From Chitinispirillaceae bacterium (GTDB lineage: Bacteria > Fibrobacterota > Chitinivibrionia > Chitinivibrionales > Chitinispirillaceae): a DNA stretch of 38,322 bases. Positions 18,028-26,813 of this stretch are shown piece by piece. The position numbers and the translations under genes are program-made. The DNA is taken from positions 1 to 38,322 of the forward strand of contig JAFGDP010000087.1 in NCBI GenBank assembly GCA_016932075.1. Reading direction: 5' to 3'. Within the stretch, counting starts at the first letter, position 1, and every line of letters begins with the position of its first letter. A model generated the notes under the pieces. That model was not told where the DNA came from, did not search any database, and saw only the letters and a program-made list of their open reading frames with translations.

Positions 18028-18039
18028 TGCTCTCTAAAT
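18028..18039 (+). promoter_or_regulatory. Candidate operator TGCTCTCTAAAT (proximal, GH116)
   Basis: This is the second of the pair, starting 67 bases before the GH116 ATG and followed by AATGATA. It is identical over 12 bases to the site at 17953. Confidence 0.55.
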
Positions 18040-18094
18040 AATGATATAAATACCTAATGTGCTTGAGTTTTCCAGAATCTAAAGGAGGAAATGC

Positions 18095-20767
18095 ATGAAT
18101 TACTGGCTGTTACGATTAGGCGGTTTGCTTGCTTTTTTTACCGTGACAAATCTGTGGGCACTTGCATCGACAACTGGTACGCCATTGGGAGGATTTGGTA
18201 CCGGATACATCAAATATAACGCCCGAAACGGTGATTTTGCAGCAGTAGTCAAGGTTATGCCGGCAGCATCACTGGCAGCAAGCGAATTCGGGAATTATCG
18301 GTCGTCATCCTGCGGTTTTCATTTCTCCGTCAACGGCACCGGCAAACAGAAAGCCACCACCACAAGCGAAGACGCAAAAATGCCGGTGTACTATGCGGAT
18401 TTCGGTGCCACGGGCGGGGTGACCTTCAAGCTCACTGCGTTCGGACCGTGGATCCCTGGCAGCAATGCGTTGTATGACCAGCTCGCTCATTCGCCGCTCG
18501 CTTGTTTTGATATCGCGGCAACAAATTCCGGTGCAAGTGCGGTGAACAATGTCGCGGTCGCGCTGGAATTCTCCAACCAGACCTCGGGCTCGACCAATCT
18601 GCTCGGCGGTGCCAATACCGGCGCGGCTGACGGCACCAGCGCTATCACCTGGGCCGGCACTGAAAACGGGTACATGCTGGTATCATGTGACATAGCCGGC
18701 GCCACCACCTCGGCCGGTGCGCTGGGTTCTTTTCTCACCACGGGAAACTGCACGGCTGGCGCTGGAAATGTCGTATCAGCGAAATGCAACATTCCGGCCG
18801 GCGCTACCGCGCATTTCCAGTTCATTATTTCATGGTGGACGCAGTGGCGGAACAGTTCCAAGGGTAACGAAGACCACTGGTATCACAACTACTACGCCAA
18901 CGCAAAAGAGGCCGCGGTATTAGGTATGAGCAATTTCGACCAGATGAGAACTGGAGCGACTTCGATCGTGGATCGCACCGTGGCAACTAACTTCCCAGAA
19001 TGGTTCGAAGACCGCTTGCTCAACAACCTGTACCCCATGGCCCACAATTCCGTGGTTGCAAAGGATGGTAGAACGGGCTTCTGGGAGGGACGGTATCCGA
19101 TCATCGGAACGATCGATCAGGGAGAACATGCCTCGATCTGGTACTGCTTCAACTGGCCGCAGAATCAATGGCGCGAGCTCCAGTACTGGGCGCGCCAGCA
19201 GCGTCAGGAAGCGAATCTGCTCGGACAGATTCACCACGATTTCAATGGTACGACATCCGGAAGCTGGAGTTATTCCAATACCGATGCCAACCATTTTTTA
19301 TATCCGTGGGACAATTATACGCATCAGGATTACTGGTATCAGCCCAACACGACGGACTGGGGTGATCTGCAGGCCATGTTCATCTTCAAGGCCTACGAGC
19401 TCATGCTCGCGGATGCCAACAAAGACTCGCTCACCAAGTACTGGCCTGCGATCAAGCGGGCAAGCGACCGGATGATCACCCAGTGCGGCAGCCGCCACCT
19501 TGCGGATGACAACGTGCGCAGTACCTATGACGACGGCAGTTCGACGCCGGTTTACTGCGCCGGCGTGCAGCTCGCGGCATGGCTGGCAATGGTTGAAATG
19601 GCAAAATGGCTCGGCGACAACGCCACTGCCTCCAAGGTCCAGAACTGGTATAACCAGGGGCGGGCTGAATTCGCAGGACGCTTTTACAATTCCAACTTCT
19701 GCTCGGGTCAGGCAAAATCAGAGGGTGATATAGCGGGCTATAGCTGGGCGCGATACTTCGGTTTTCCCGCGATTTTCGACTCGAATATTGTTACCACCGG
19801 GTGCAACAGGCTTTGGAGCTATTACAGCATCCAATCCGGCAGGGCACGGTTGGGCCAATGGCATTTTTACGCTTACGACCATTGGGGCGGCGCGGCCATC
19901 GCCATTGGCAAGCAGGACACGGCCATGCTGGTGCATAAATGGGACTATGACTATTACTACACCGGCAATCCGGCCTACGTCCACTGGCAGGACCTGAACA
20001 GTACCAACAACACCTATGCAAGCTATATGACCGCGCCGTGCGTTTGGCGCTCCATGTTTCAGATATGCGGCTACCTGCTTGATAACGCGTTCCATCGGCT
20101 TTGGATCAGGCCCATGATTCCCAAGTCGATGAACAATAAGATCACGAACGCACCACTCATCAATCCCAAAGCCTGGGGCACGCTGAACTACGATGAGACT
20201 TTCGACGCAGCCTCGCAGCGTTACCAGAACATTTCAGTCACCTTTGACTCGCCCACACAAGTCGACACGCTCATGCTTAAGAACAATACCGGTCTCTCGG
20301 CATTTCCGGCCAATACCATTGTTATCAGCAACGGAGGGGCGAACGTTTCAGGCTTCACGGCGACCGCCGTGGGATCCGGATATGAAAAGAACATCAAAAT
20401 CGCCTTTGCCTCGCCGATCCAGATCGGACCGCAAGGGGCCACCATTCAGGTGTTCGGTCAGCCCACCGGCATTTCAGGCAACATCGTGCCGGGTTCGCGA
20501 CCCGAATTGAAACTTCCTGACGGCCATATCCGCGCCGGTACGCCGTTCACCTTCTCGGTTGCCGTGCCGGGGTACGTGACGCTGGAATTGATATCGCTCA
20601 GCGGTGTGAAAATCGCGACGGTCTTCCAGGGTTCTGTTTCCACGGGTTCCCATACCGCAATCTGGAACGGTTTGTCCGGGAATCGTGGTGTCGGTTCCGG
20701 TATTGCAGTGGCAAGGTTGGTGTCACCTGCCGGTGTAATCAGTAAGGTTGTCAAGATAGAAAGATAA
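18095..20767 (+). CDS. GH116-like (DUF608, clan GH-O type) glycosidase, secreted
   Basis: 890 aa with a strong AGGAGG ribosome-binding site and a signal peptide ending near LWALA. The N-terminal beta-sandwich starts TTGTPLGGFGTGYIKYN, the opening typical of DUF608/GH116 proteins. The long alpha-helical toroid follows, with FWEGRYPIIGTIDQGEHASIW, NTTDWGDLQAMFIFKAYELM and WHFYAYDHWGGAA. GH116 contains beta-glucosidases, beta-xylosidases and glucosylceramidases; I could not place the catalytic pair with certainty. Because the xylan genes here include no obvious GH43, GH3, GH39 or GH120 xylosidase, this enzyme is a candidate for that role (inference). The C-terminal ~85 residues are a FlgD-Ig/T9SS-like module (ELISLSGVKIATVF). 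It heads the + strand xylan gene set. Confidence 0.75.
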   Translation: MNYWLLRLGGLLAFFTVTNLWALASTTGTPLGGFGTGYIKYNARNGDFAAVVKVMPAASLAASEFGNYRSSSCGFHFSVNGTGKQKATTTSEDAKMPVYYADFGATGGVTFKLTAFGPWIPGSNALYDQLAHSPLACFDIAATNSGASAVNNVAVALEFSNQTSGSTNLLGGANTGAADGTSAITWAGTENGYMLVSCDIAGATTSAGALGSFLTTGNCTAGAGNVVSAKCNIPAGATAHFQFIISWWTQWRNSSKGNEDHWYHNYYANAKEAAVLGMSNFDQMRTGATSIVDRTVATNFPEWFEDRLLNNLYPMAHNSVVAKDGRTGFWEGRYPIIGTIDQGEHASIWYCFNWPQNQWRELQYWARQQRQEANLLGQIHHDFNGTTSGSWSYSNTDANHFLYPWDNYTHQDYWYQPNTTDWGDLQAMFIFKAYELMLADANKDSLTKYWPAIKRASDRMITQCGSRHLADDNVRSTYDDGSSTPVYCAGVQLAAWLAMVEMAKWLGDNATASKVQNWYNQGRAEFAGRFYNSNFCSGQAKSEGDIAGYSWARYFGFPAIFDSNIVTTGCNRLWSYYSIQSGRARLGQWHFYAYDHWGGAAIAIGKQDTAMLVHKWDYDYYYTGNPAYVHWQDLNSTNNTYASYMTAPCVWRSMFQICGYLLDNAFHRLWIRPMIPKSMNNKITNAPLINPKAWGTLNYDETFDAASQRYQNISVTFDSPTQVDTLMLKNNTGLSAFPANTIVISNGGANVSGFTATAVGSGYEKNIKIAFASPIQIGPQGATIQVFGQPTGISGNIVPGSRPELKLPDGHIRAGTPFTFSVAVPGYVTLELISLSGVKIATVFQGSVSTGSHTAIWNGLSGNRGVGSGIAVARLVSPAGVISKVVKIER

Positions 20768-20779
20768 ACATTCACCGCG

Positions 20780-20810
20780 GCCCGTTTGACTGCCATGAGG
20801 GCAAACGGGC
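20780..20810 (+). terminator. Hairpin after GH116 (attenuator or weak terminator)
   Basis: A perfect 9-bp stem pairs GCCCGTTTG (20780-20788) with CAAACGGGC (20802-20810). A run of six T starts ten bases later at 20820, too far for a classic intrinsic terminator. It may act as partial terminator or RNA stabiliser between GH116 and the barrel gene. Confidence 0.45.
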
Positions 20811-20844
20811 GTTCCTCTCGTTTTTTCTGGAAAGGACCTATCCG

Positions 20845-22143
20845 ATGAAACGTTCGACCGTGTGTATGCTGTCCGGAATGGCAATTGCAGGTATCCTGAC
20901 CATCGCTTCCGCCGAAGAGACGGCAAAGGAATCCAAAGTAAACATCGGCGGATTCGGGTATTTCATGTTCGGCCAGATAGTATCTGGAATGGCGGGTGGC
21001 GGAATCAATGATTACAACGAAATGGTACACTATTGGCAGAATCTCGGCGTGGTCGAAATACAACTCACGGGAAAGCCAACCGACTGGTTCACCACTAAAA
21101 TCGGGCTGGAGACGCAAACGTATTTTCCCCTTGCTTATGGGGCAATGGATAAAGCCTCATATTATGTCCAGTTTAAGGGATTCTTGCCGATGGCAGAAGG
21201 GATCTTTTTGTGGGATTCAAAATATTTCAAAGATTTTCTGCCTTTGATCTCTTCATTTTTATGCGAATCCGGTCTTTTCCAGTACACCTTTAATCCTCAG
21301 GTGAAAAACCTCGGGAACTATCTCTATCGAAGCACAGCCAAACCGCTTTCAATACAGAGCAGACTTGATTACCCCTGGGCAGATTTGATGGGTGCGCGCA
21401 TGCAACTGGGCGTATTAGATGAAAGGTTGAAATTGGAAGGTATCCTGAATACTACCTACGATTACCCTCCATGGTATGACTGGAACCTGGGATTCACCGG
21501 TTCTTTCGCCCCGGGTAATAAACTCATCGATGTAGGTGCGGGTATCTGTTTTTCCCATCTCCTGCTTGCCAATTGCGGGAAAATGCCCGATTCAGTGAAT
21601 GAACAGTGGAAAGCAACCAAGCTCGACGCAAGAGTCATAATGGATCCGAAACCATTGATAGGGGATTTTGGGGGAATGTGCGGCCCGGAGGAGTGGAAAA
21701 TCTACGGTGAAGTTGCAGTGCTAGGGCTGAAGGACACTCAGGAATATCCCTATATCCCAAAAAATTCACTGCTCCACCGGATGCCTTTTCTCGCCGGGAT
21801 CAACCTTCCAACCTTCAAAATACTGGATATGTTTTCTGTGGAGCTCGAATGGTTTAAAAGCCCTTATCCCAATGACTGGTTTGGGCGATTTGATAACAAT
21901 CTTCCGGTATCAAAGGATTTCAGCGGTGATTCGGCGGCCATTGACAACTATATCAATAAGGACAATTTCAAATGGTCGATATTTCTTAAAAGGTCCATTA
22001 CTATGTTTGAACTACGCTGTTATCTGGCCAATGACCATAGCATTTATAAAGCGTTTAAAATGGAAAATTTTGAGTGTTTCGAACAAACGCTCAAAAGGCC
22101 CAAGGACTGGCAGTGGTTCGTGGAGCTACGATATAACCTGTAA
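20845..22143 (+). CDS. Outer-membrane beta-barrel protein, porin-like
   Basis: 432 aa. A signal peptide ends near IASAEE and an AAGGA site precedes the ATG. The mature part has many short alternating amphipathic strands with aromatic ends (VNIGGFGYFMFGQIV, GVVEIQLTGKPTDWFTTKIGLE, KWSIFLKRSITMFELRCYLA). It ends in an aromatic-rich strand, WQWFVELRYNL, the pattern of outer-membrane barrels. It has no sorting-like module, unlike the enzymes around it. No named family is recognised. Between GH116 and GH67 genes it could pass xylo-oligosaccharides or aldouronic acids into the periplasm, the only uptake candidate in the window (inference). It may also be a structural barrel. Confidence 0.7.
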   Translation: MKRSTVCMLSGMAIAGILTIASAEETAKESKVNIGGFGYFMFGQIVSGMAGGGINDYNEMVHYWQNLGVVEIQLTGKPTDWFTTKIGLETQTYFPLAYGAMDKASYYVQFKGFLPMAEGIFLWDSKYFKDFLPLISSFLCESGLFQYTFNPQVKNLGNYLYRSTAKPLSIQSRLDYPWADLMGARMQLGVLDERLKLEGILNTTYDYPPWYDWNLGFTGSFAPGNKLIDVGAGICFSHLLLANCGKMPDSVNEQWKATKLDARVIMDPKPLIGDFGGMCGPEEWKIYGEVAVLGLKDTQEYPYIPKNSLLHRMPFLAGINLPTFKILDMFSVELEWFKSPYPNDWFGRFDNNLPVSKDFSGDSAAIDNYINKDNFKWSIFLKRSITMFELRCYLANDHSIYKAFKMENFECFEQTLKRPKDWQWFVELRYNL

Positions 22144-22214
22144 CACGGATTGCTCGGTACTGTCGCGGGGCACAAAGCAGAAGTATGATCGAATTACTAC
22201 GCCGGAGAGCGACG

Positions 22215-24584
22215 ATGACGCGATGCGCATGCGGTCGAACCGTTTTCACCATAGTACTCTGGTCCGGAATAATGGTTTCTTCCCTGGCCGAGAGCGGGTA
22301 CAATTTATGGCTCCGTTATAGTTCCATTGCCGATACTGCGATTGGTAATCAGTACCGGACAAGCGCAACGCAGATCGTGGTTCAGGGGACCGATTCAACG
22401 CACGTTGCCCTGCGTGAGGAGTTGAAACGCGGCTTTGACAGCCTTCTGGTTCAGAACACCCCGTTCTCTTCATCCGTTACCCAGAATGGAGCGGTTGTCG
22501 CCGGCACCCCTGCTTCGTCTTCGATAATCAACAGCCTTGGACTAACCCTCAACGCGAATACCGATGCCTACAGGATTATCACCATGCAGGTGAGCGGCAG
22601 GAACGCCATCGTGATTGCATCGCGCGGAAGTGTCGGGGTATTGTATGGCACCTTTCATCTGCTGAGGTTCATGCAGACAAATAAACAGATCACTTCTCTT
22701 GATATATCGGAAATTCCTAAAATAAAACGGAGGATCCTGAACCACTGGGCCAATCTCGATGGCTCCATGGAGCGGGGGTATTCAGGGAACAATATATTCA
22801 GGTGGAGCCAGCTTCCCGGCACGGTCGACCCTCGCTACACGGTATATGCACGGGCATGCGCGTCGGTCGGCATCAACGGCGCGGTGCTGAACAACGTCAA
22901 TAATTCCGGGAACACCCAGATCCTGTCAACCACCTATATAGGAAAAATCCGCGCGCTGGCAGGCGCGCTCAGACCGTACGGTGTGAGGGTGTATCTCTCC
23001 GCTTATTTTGATGCGCCGATTTCCATAGGCGGGTTGAGCACCGCCGACCCCCTCAACTCCCAGGTCATCAACTGGTGGGCGAGCAAGGTCAGGGAGATTT
23101 ATAATGCCGTACCCGATTTCGGCGGATTTCTGGTGAAGGCGAACTCCGAGGGACAGGCGGGACCAAAGAACTGGGGCAGGACCCACGCGCAGGGGGCCAA
23201 TTGCATTGCCGACGCCCTTGCCCCGCACGGCGGCGTCTGTATCTGGCGCGCCTTTATCTATGATGACGCAATAGACGCCGACCGGATGAAACGGGCGTAT
23301 ATAGAATTCAAGGCGCTCGACGGCCAGTTCAGGAACAACGTCATCCTGCAGGCTAAAAACGGGCCCTATGATTTCCAGCCGCGCGAACCGGTCCATCCCA
23401 TTTTCGGGGGCATCGCCAACACCAACGTCGGCATGGAATTCCAGATCACCCTTGAGTATCTCGGACAGGGAATCCAGCTGGTCTACATGGGACCCTACTG
23501 GAAAGAGGTGCTGGATTTCGACACTCACGCAAACGGCTCCGGCTCGACTATCGGCAAAGCGATAGACGGTACCCTTTACGGCGACACCGTGACCTGCATA
23601 TCCGGCGTGGCCAATGTCGGGAATAACATGAACTGGTGCGGCCACCATTTTCATCAGGCAAACTGGTTCGCCTACGGCCGGCTGGCGTGGAACCACACAC
23701 TCTCCTCCGACTCTATTGCCGATGAGTGGGCGCGCATGACGTGGGGGAATGCTCCCACGGTGGTAACCACGGTGACATCGATGATGGCAGGCTCTCGCGA
23801 GGCGTGCGTCAATTACATGACCCCGCTCGGTTTGTGCGGCTTATTTTGCATGGGTACGAGATACGGGAGTGACCATTACGGGCCTTGCCCGGGACAAAAT
23901 GACCACCCGGAGCATCCGGACTGGAACGCGGTCTACTGGCATCGGGTCGACGCCGCCGGCGTCGGATACAACCGTACGTCAACGGGCAGCAACTTTGTAG
24001 GCCAGTATTTTCCCACAGTGCGCGACCGCTATAACAGCATCGCAACCACGCCACCTGAATATCTTGCCGCGTTCCATCACGTGAGCTGGAATTATACGAT
24101 TCCTTCGACCGGAAGAACGTTTTGGGACGAACTCTGTTACCGCTATTGTATCGGCTGTCAGTATGTATATGGATTGAGGAGGCAATGGAGCTCCCTGAGC
24201 GGCCTTGTCGATGCCTCACGTTTCAATGAGGTGAGTGCAAAACTCGCAACGCACGAGACCGATGCGAATATCTGGCGCACCACCTGTCTAAATTATTTTA
24301 GCACCTTCAGCAGAAAACCGATCACATCGTGCAATACCGGGATCCGGGAATCTGTGGGCCACCGGCAGACCGGTGTGGCCGCGATACCTGGTAAGGACGT
24401 GACGATCTATTCAGTTCAAGGCAGGCTCGTCGCGTCGCTGTCACTGCATCATAGCATACCGTTATGTACACTAGAAATGAGCGTTCAAAAGAGACTCGGG
24501 CCTGGAATGTATATCGTTAAAGCCGGTCAGTCAAAGCCGATCAGGATGGTAGTGGGAGGGTGTAATTCATTTGAAAGCAGATAA
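22215..24584 (+). CDS. GH67 alpha-glucuronidase, secreted
   Basis: 789 aa from the ATG at 22215, which has GGAG seven bases upstream; an in-frame ATG at 22185 has no clear site. A signal peptide ends near SSLAES. GH67 features are clear: FRWSQLPGTVDPRYTVYARACASVGING, the acid in GFLVKANSEGQAGP (E312), and the pair D386 (AKNGPYDFQPREP) and E414 (QITLEYLGQ). The 28-residue gap between the last two equals that of the Cellvibrio enzyme (365 and 393). The enzyme removes 4-O-methylglucuronic acid from the ends of xylo-oligosaccharides. Most GH67 enzymes are intracellular or membrane-held; this one has a signal peptide and a C-terminal sorting-like module (TIYSVQGRLVASL), so it seems exported. Confidence 0.93.
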   Translation: MTRCACGRTVFTIVLWSGIMVSSLAESGYNLWLRYSSIADTAIGNQYRTSATQIVVQGTDSTHVALREELKRGFDSLLVQNTPFSSSVTQNGAVVAGTPASSSIINSLGLTLNANTDAYRIITMQVSGRNAIVIASRGSVGVLYGTFHLLRFMQTNKQITSLDISEIPKIKRRILNHWANLDGSMERGYSGNNIFRWSQLPGTVDPRYTVYARACASVGINGAVLNNVNNSGNTQILSTTYIGKIRALAGALRPYGVRVYLSAYFDAPISIGGLSTADPLNSQVINWWASKVREIYNAVPDFGGFLVKANSEGQAGPKNWGRTHAQGANCIADALAPHGGVCIWRAFIYDDAIDADRMKRAYIEFKALDGQFRNNVILQAKNGPYDFQPREPVHPIFGGIANTNVGMEFQITLEYLGQGIQLVYMGPYWKEVLDFDTHANGSGSTIGKAIDGTLYGDTVTCISGVANVGNNMNWCGHHFHQANWFAYGRLAWNHTLSSDSIADEWARMTWGNAPTVVTTVTSMMAGSREACVNYMTPLGLCGLFCMGTRYGSDHYGPCPGQNDHPEHPDWNAVYWHRVDAAGVGYNRTSTGSNFVGQYFPTVRDRYNSIATTPPEYLAAFHHVSWNYTIPSTGRTFWDELCYRYCIGCQYVYGLRRQWSSLSGLVDASRFNEVSAKLATHETDANIWRTTCLNYFSTFSRKPITSCNTGIRESVGHRQTGVAAIPGKDVTIYSVQGRLVASLSLHHSIPLCTLEMSVQKRLGPGMYIVKAGQSKPIRMVVGGCNSFESR

Positions 24585-24620
24585 GTTAGTATGCCGAAAG
24601 CGGTTAAAAAGCGGGATAAA

Positions 24621-24632
24621 TGCTCACTAAAA
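24621..24632 (+). promoter_or_regulatory. Candidate operator TGCTCACTAAAA (distal, second regulator)
   Basis: This is the first of a direct pair exactly 75 bp apart upstream of the TIGR02147 gene at 24709. It differs by one internal base from the GH116 sites and is preceded by AAAAAGCGGGATAAA. Confidence 0.55.
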
Positions 24633-24695
24633 AAAATAAATAATTGTTATATTTAGCAATAAATATCTTATATTTAATAAAAAATATATAAATTT

Positions 24696-24707
24696 TGCTC
24701 TCTAAAA
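24696..24707 (+). promoter_or_regulatory. Candidate operator TGCTCTCTAAAA at the start codon of the second regulator
   Basis: The site ends one base before the ATG at 24709. No ribosome-binding site is visible between them. An AT-rich TATATAAA lies just upstream, so the site may sit on the transcription start of a nearly leaderless message, a position suited to autoregulation. Confidence 0.55.
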
Positions 24708-24708
24708 A

Positions 24709-25569
24709 ATGAAAAAAATAATAAAAGTATCCATTGCCTCATTCCTCGACTTCAGGGAGTACCTGAAGGCGATCATTGACGCGGCGCGGGAAAACGGCGA
24801 ACCGATCACCAACCGGACATTTGCCCAGGCGCTTCGCATCAACTCCTCGTCATGGCTGACCAATGTGCTGAGCGGCGCCAAGGGGATAACCCTGGAAACA
24901 GCGCGGGCAATTTCCGAGTATCTGGGTCATGACACGTGGGAGCGGGGATACTTTGAAATCCTGGTGCAATTCAACCAAGCAAAAACCGTGGAAAAACGAA
25001 ACAACTATTTCGCCGCCCTTAAACGACAGCTCCTGCAAAAAGGGTATCAATCCCTGTACGTGCTTGAATCCGATCAATACGAATTTTACTCAAAGTGGTA
25101 CTATACCGCGGTGCGATCGCTCCTCGGCATGTTTCCCATGGGAGACGAGTATAACCGGATCGGACGCATGACATCTCCCTCCATCACCGCGGTCCAGGCG
25201 AAAAAATCCGTCAAATTACTCACCAAACTCGGCCTGATTAAAAAGAACGATACGGGTTGTTACGATCTCACGGGAACGGCCATCACGACCGGCCCGGATG
25301 TCAAGTCGCTTGCCGTGGCCAACTTCCAGCGGGACACCATGCGGCTCGGTATCGAGGCGATCGACCGGTATCCTCAGTCCATGCGCGACATTTCCACCAT
25401 GAGCGTCGGGATCTCGGAGGAAGGGTATAGGAAAATCGCGGCGATACTGGCCGACTGCCGGAAAACCATCGCGAACATGGCGAACAACGACCGGAACGCC
25501 GACCGCGTGTATCAGATCAATTTCCAGGCTTTTCCATTGTCAAAGATAAAACACGGGAGAGACGCATGA
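24709..25569 (+). CDS. TIGR02147/DUF4423 family transcriptional regulator
   Basis: 286 aa, paralogue of the protein at 9442. The N-terminal helix-turn-helix region runs about 5-60 (FLDFREYLKAII, RTFAQALRINSSSWLTNVL, GITLETARAISEYLG). The family signature is YEFYSKWYYTAVRSLLG, then a winged-helix-like stretch (VQAKKSVKLLTKLGLIKKN). The C-terminus has GISEEGYRKIAAIL and ADRVYQINFQAFPLS. There is no membrane segment. The ATG is kept because the alignment with the paralogue begins within its first residues and no other start codon is near, although no ribosome-binding site precedes it. The next gene overlaps by ATGA. As the first gene of a xylanase operon it is the likely local regulator (inference). 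Confidence 0.86.
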   Translation: MKKIIKVSIASFLDFREYLKAIIDAARENGEPITNRTFAQALRINSSSWLTNVLSGAKGITLETARAISEYLGHDTWERGYFEILVQFNQAKTVEKRNNYFAALKRQLLQKGYQSLYVLESDQYEFYSKWYYTAVRSLLGMFPMGDEYNRIGRMTSPSITAVQAKKSVKLLTKLGLIKKNDTGCYDLTGTAITTGPDVKSLAVANFQRDTMRLGIEAIDRYPQSMRDISTMSVGISEEGYRKIAAILADCRKTIANMANNDRNADRVYQINFQAFPLSKIKHGRDA

Positions 25570-26813
25570 CACCTACGCGCCGACATGGTATCTGCGTTTG
25601 GACAATCGGGCTTGCCATGGTGTCGACCGCCGCATTCCTGTTGCACTGTACCGCCTCGCTCACCGGCGGCAACAGCTCCGAGACAACGAACGTGGCCGTG
25701 GTAGCCGGCGACGGGCTCCCGGCCGCCTCGGTAACCGCAAAACTGATCCATGCGGATAATTGGGCGTACCGGGTGATGAATAACACCGAGATCGTCGCTG
25801 ACAGCGCAGTTGCCGGGCCGGATGGCATCGTTTCGTTCGACCGGCTGCCCGAAATGCCGTGCAATCTGCAGATCGATTATGCGGGGTCTGGAATCTTCAT
25901 CAGGAATTTCAGCGACAAAGGGAAAATAACCGCCGCGACAGATACCATTCGCCTTCAGAAGTATGCGACGCTTTTAGGTACCTGTTCGCCCGACGGCAGT
26001 TTCCCGTCGTCGGTCATGCTCGAAGGGACCATATACTCGGCAGCCGTGGGCAGCGATCGTTCGTTTTCGTTCGCCGAGGTTGCGCCGGGTTCCTACCCGC
26101 TGGTATTCCTTTCATTGTCCGGCGAACTGGCGATTGCGGGAAGCGCCTTGTTGGCACCGGATCAGACCATCGCGCGAAGCGTGACCGCCCCGAACTTTAC
26201 CGAACTCCTGATCGACGACTTCGAGAGCGGCTATCATACGAGCGTGCTCGGGCAGTTTACCGATGCGACATGGTACAGTTATGCCGACACCGGAGCTGGA
26301 GGTACATCGAGCGTATCGCGCTCGCTTCAGACCGGCGCCCCGCAGGGCGTGTTCTATTTAGACGCGACTATCATCATGAAAACACCGCAGGAGGGCGCGT
26401 GGGCGGGCATCGGCGTTCCCATCGGCTTGAAAAGGAGCGACTGGGACCTCAGCGCCATGACTGCGGTCTCCTTCTGGGCCCGGGGCAAGAGGACCATGCG
26501 CGTCAGCATCGAATCGCCCTTTGTGGATTCGATCAACAACAACTGGCCGGATTTCGGCAAGGCGATCGTCCTCGATTCGACCTGGCGTTACTACAGGATA
26601 CCCGTTGACTCCCTCATACTTCCGGCATCAAAAGCCCTGACCCTGGGGGTTACCTGGGCCATGGCGTCAAAACGGATCTACCGGATCGAATTCGAGGCGG
26701 TTTCCACGGCAAGCAGCGCTGATACCATTCGGATACAGATTGACGATATCAGGCTCGAGGGAATTACGGCACCGGATCTGTTCAGGCAGATGGAAACAGG
26801 AACGGCTCAATGA
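25566..26813 (+). CDS. Surface lipoprotein with CBM11/CIA30-like C-terminal domain, partner of the TIGR02147 regulator
   Basis: 415 aa, ATGA overlap with the regulator upstream and with the GH30 gene downstream. The signal segment ends FLLHC, so C28 is the probable lipidated residue, again with His before Cys. Then follow LTGGNSSET, matching the N-terminal motif of the lipoprotein at 7776, and beta-rich regulatory-like segments (about 45-205). The C-terminal domain (about 213-405) begins LLIDDFESG and includes WAGIGVPIG, DLSAMTAVSFWARGKRTMRVSIES and RIQIDDIRLEG, a pattern of CBM11/CIA30-type sugar-binding sandwiches. No catalytic residues are seen. It is probably displayed on the outer membrane and binds a xylan-type ligand, perhaps informing the regulator (inference). 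Confidence 0.8.
   Translation: MTPTRRHGICVWTIGLAMVSTAAFLLHCTASLTGGNSSETTNVAVVAGDGLPAASVTAKLIHADNWAYRVMNNTEIVADSAVAGPDGIVSFDRLPEMPCNLQIDYAGSGIFIRNFSDKGKITAATDTIRLQKYATLLGTCSPDGSFPSSVMLEGTIYSAAVGSDRSFSFAEVAPGSYPLVFLSLSGELAIAGSALLAPDQTIARSVTAPNFTELLIDDFESGYHTSVLGQFTDATWYSYADTGAGGTSSVSRSLQTGAPQGVFYLDATIIMKTPQEGAWAGIGVPIGLKRSDWDLSAMTAVSFWARGKRTMRVSIESPFVDSINNNWPDFGKAIVLDSTWRYYRIPVDSLILPASKALTLGVTWAMASKRIYRIEFEAVSTASSADTIRIQIDDIRLEGITAPDLFRQMETGTAQ

Larger units (their letters stand above)
17664..18094. other. 431-bp divergent regulatory region between GH26 and GH116
   Basis: No gene is seen. The region is AT-rich and holds two exact TGCTCTCTAAAT sites (17953 and 18028) pointing toward GH116, plus a weaker GCTCACTACA at 17690 close to the GH26 start. 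It also holds AAAAGCGGATAAAAGCG (17728-17744), which resembles a word just before the site at 24621. An AGGAGG ribosome-binding site precedes GH116. Confidence 0.65.
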
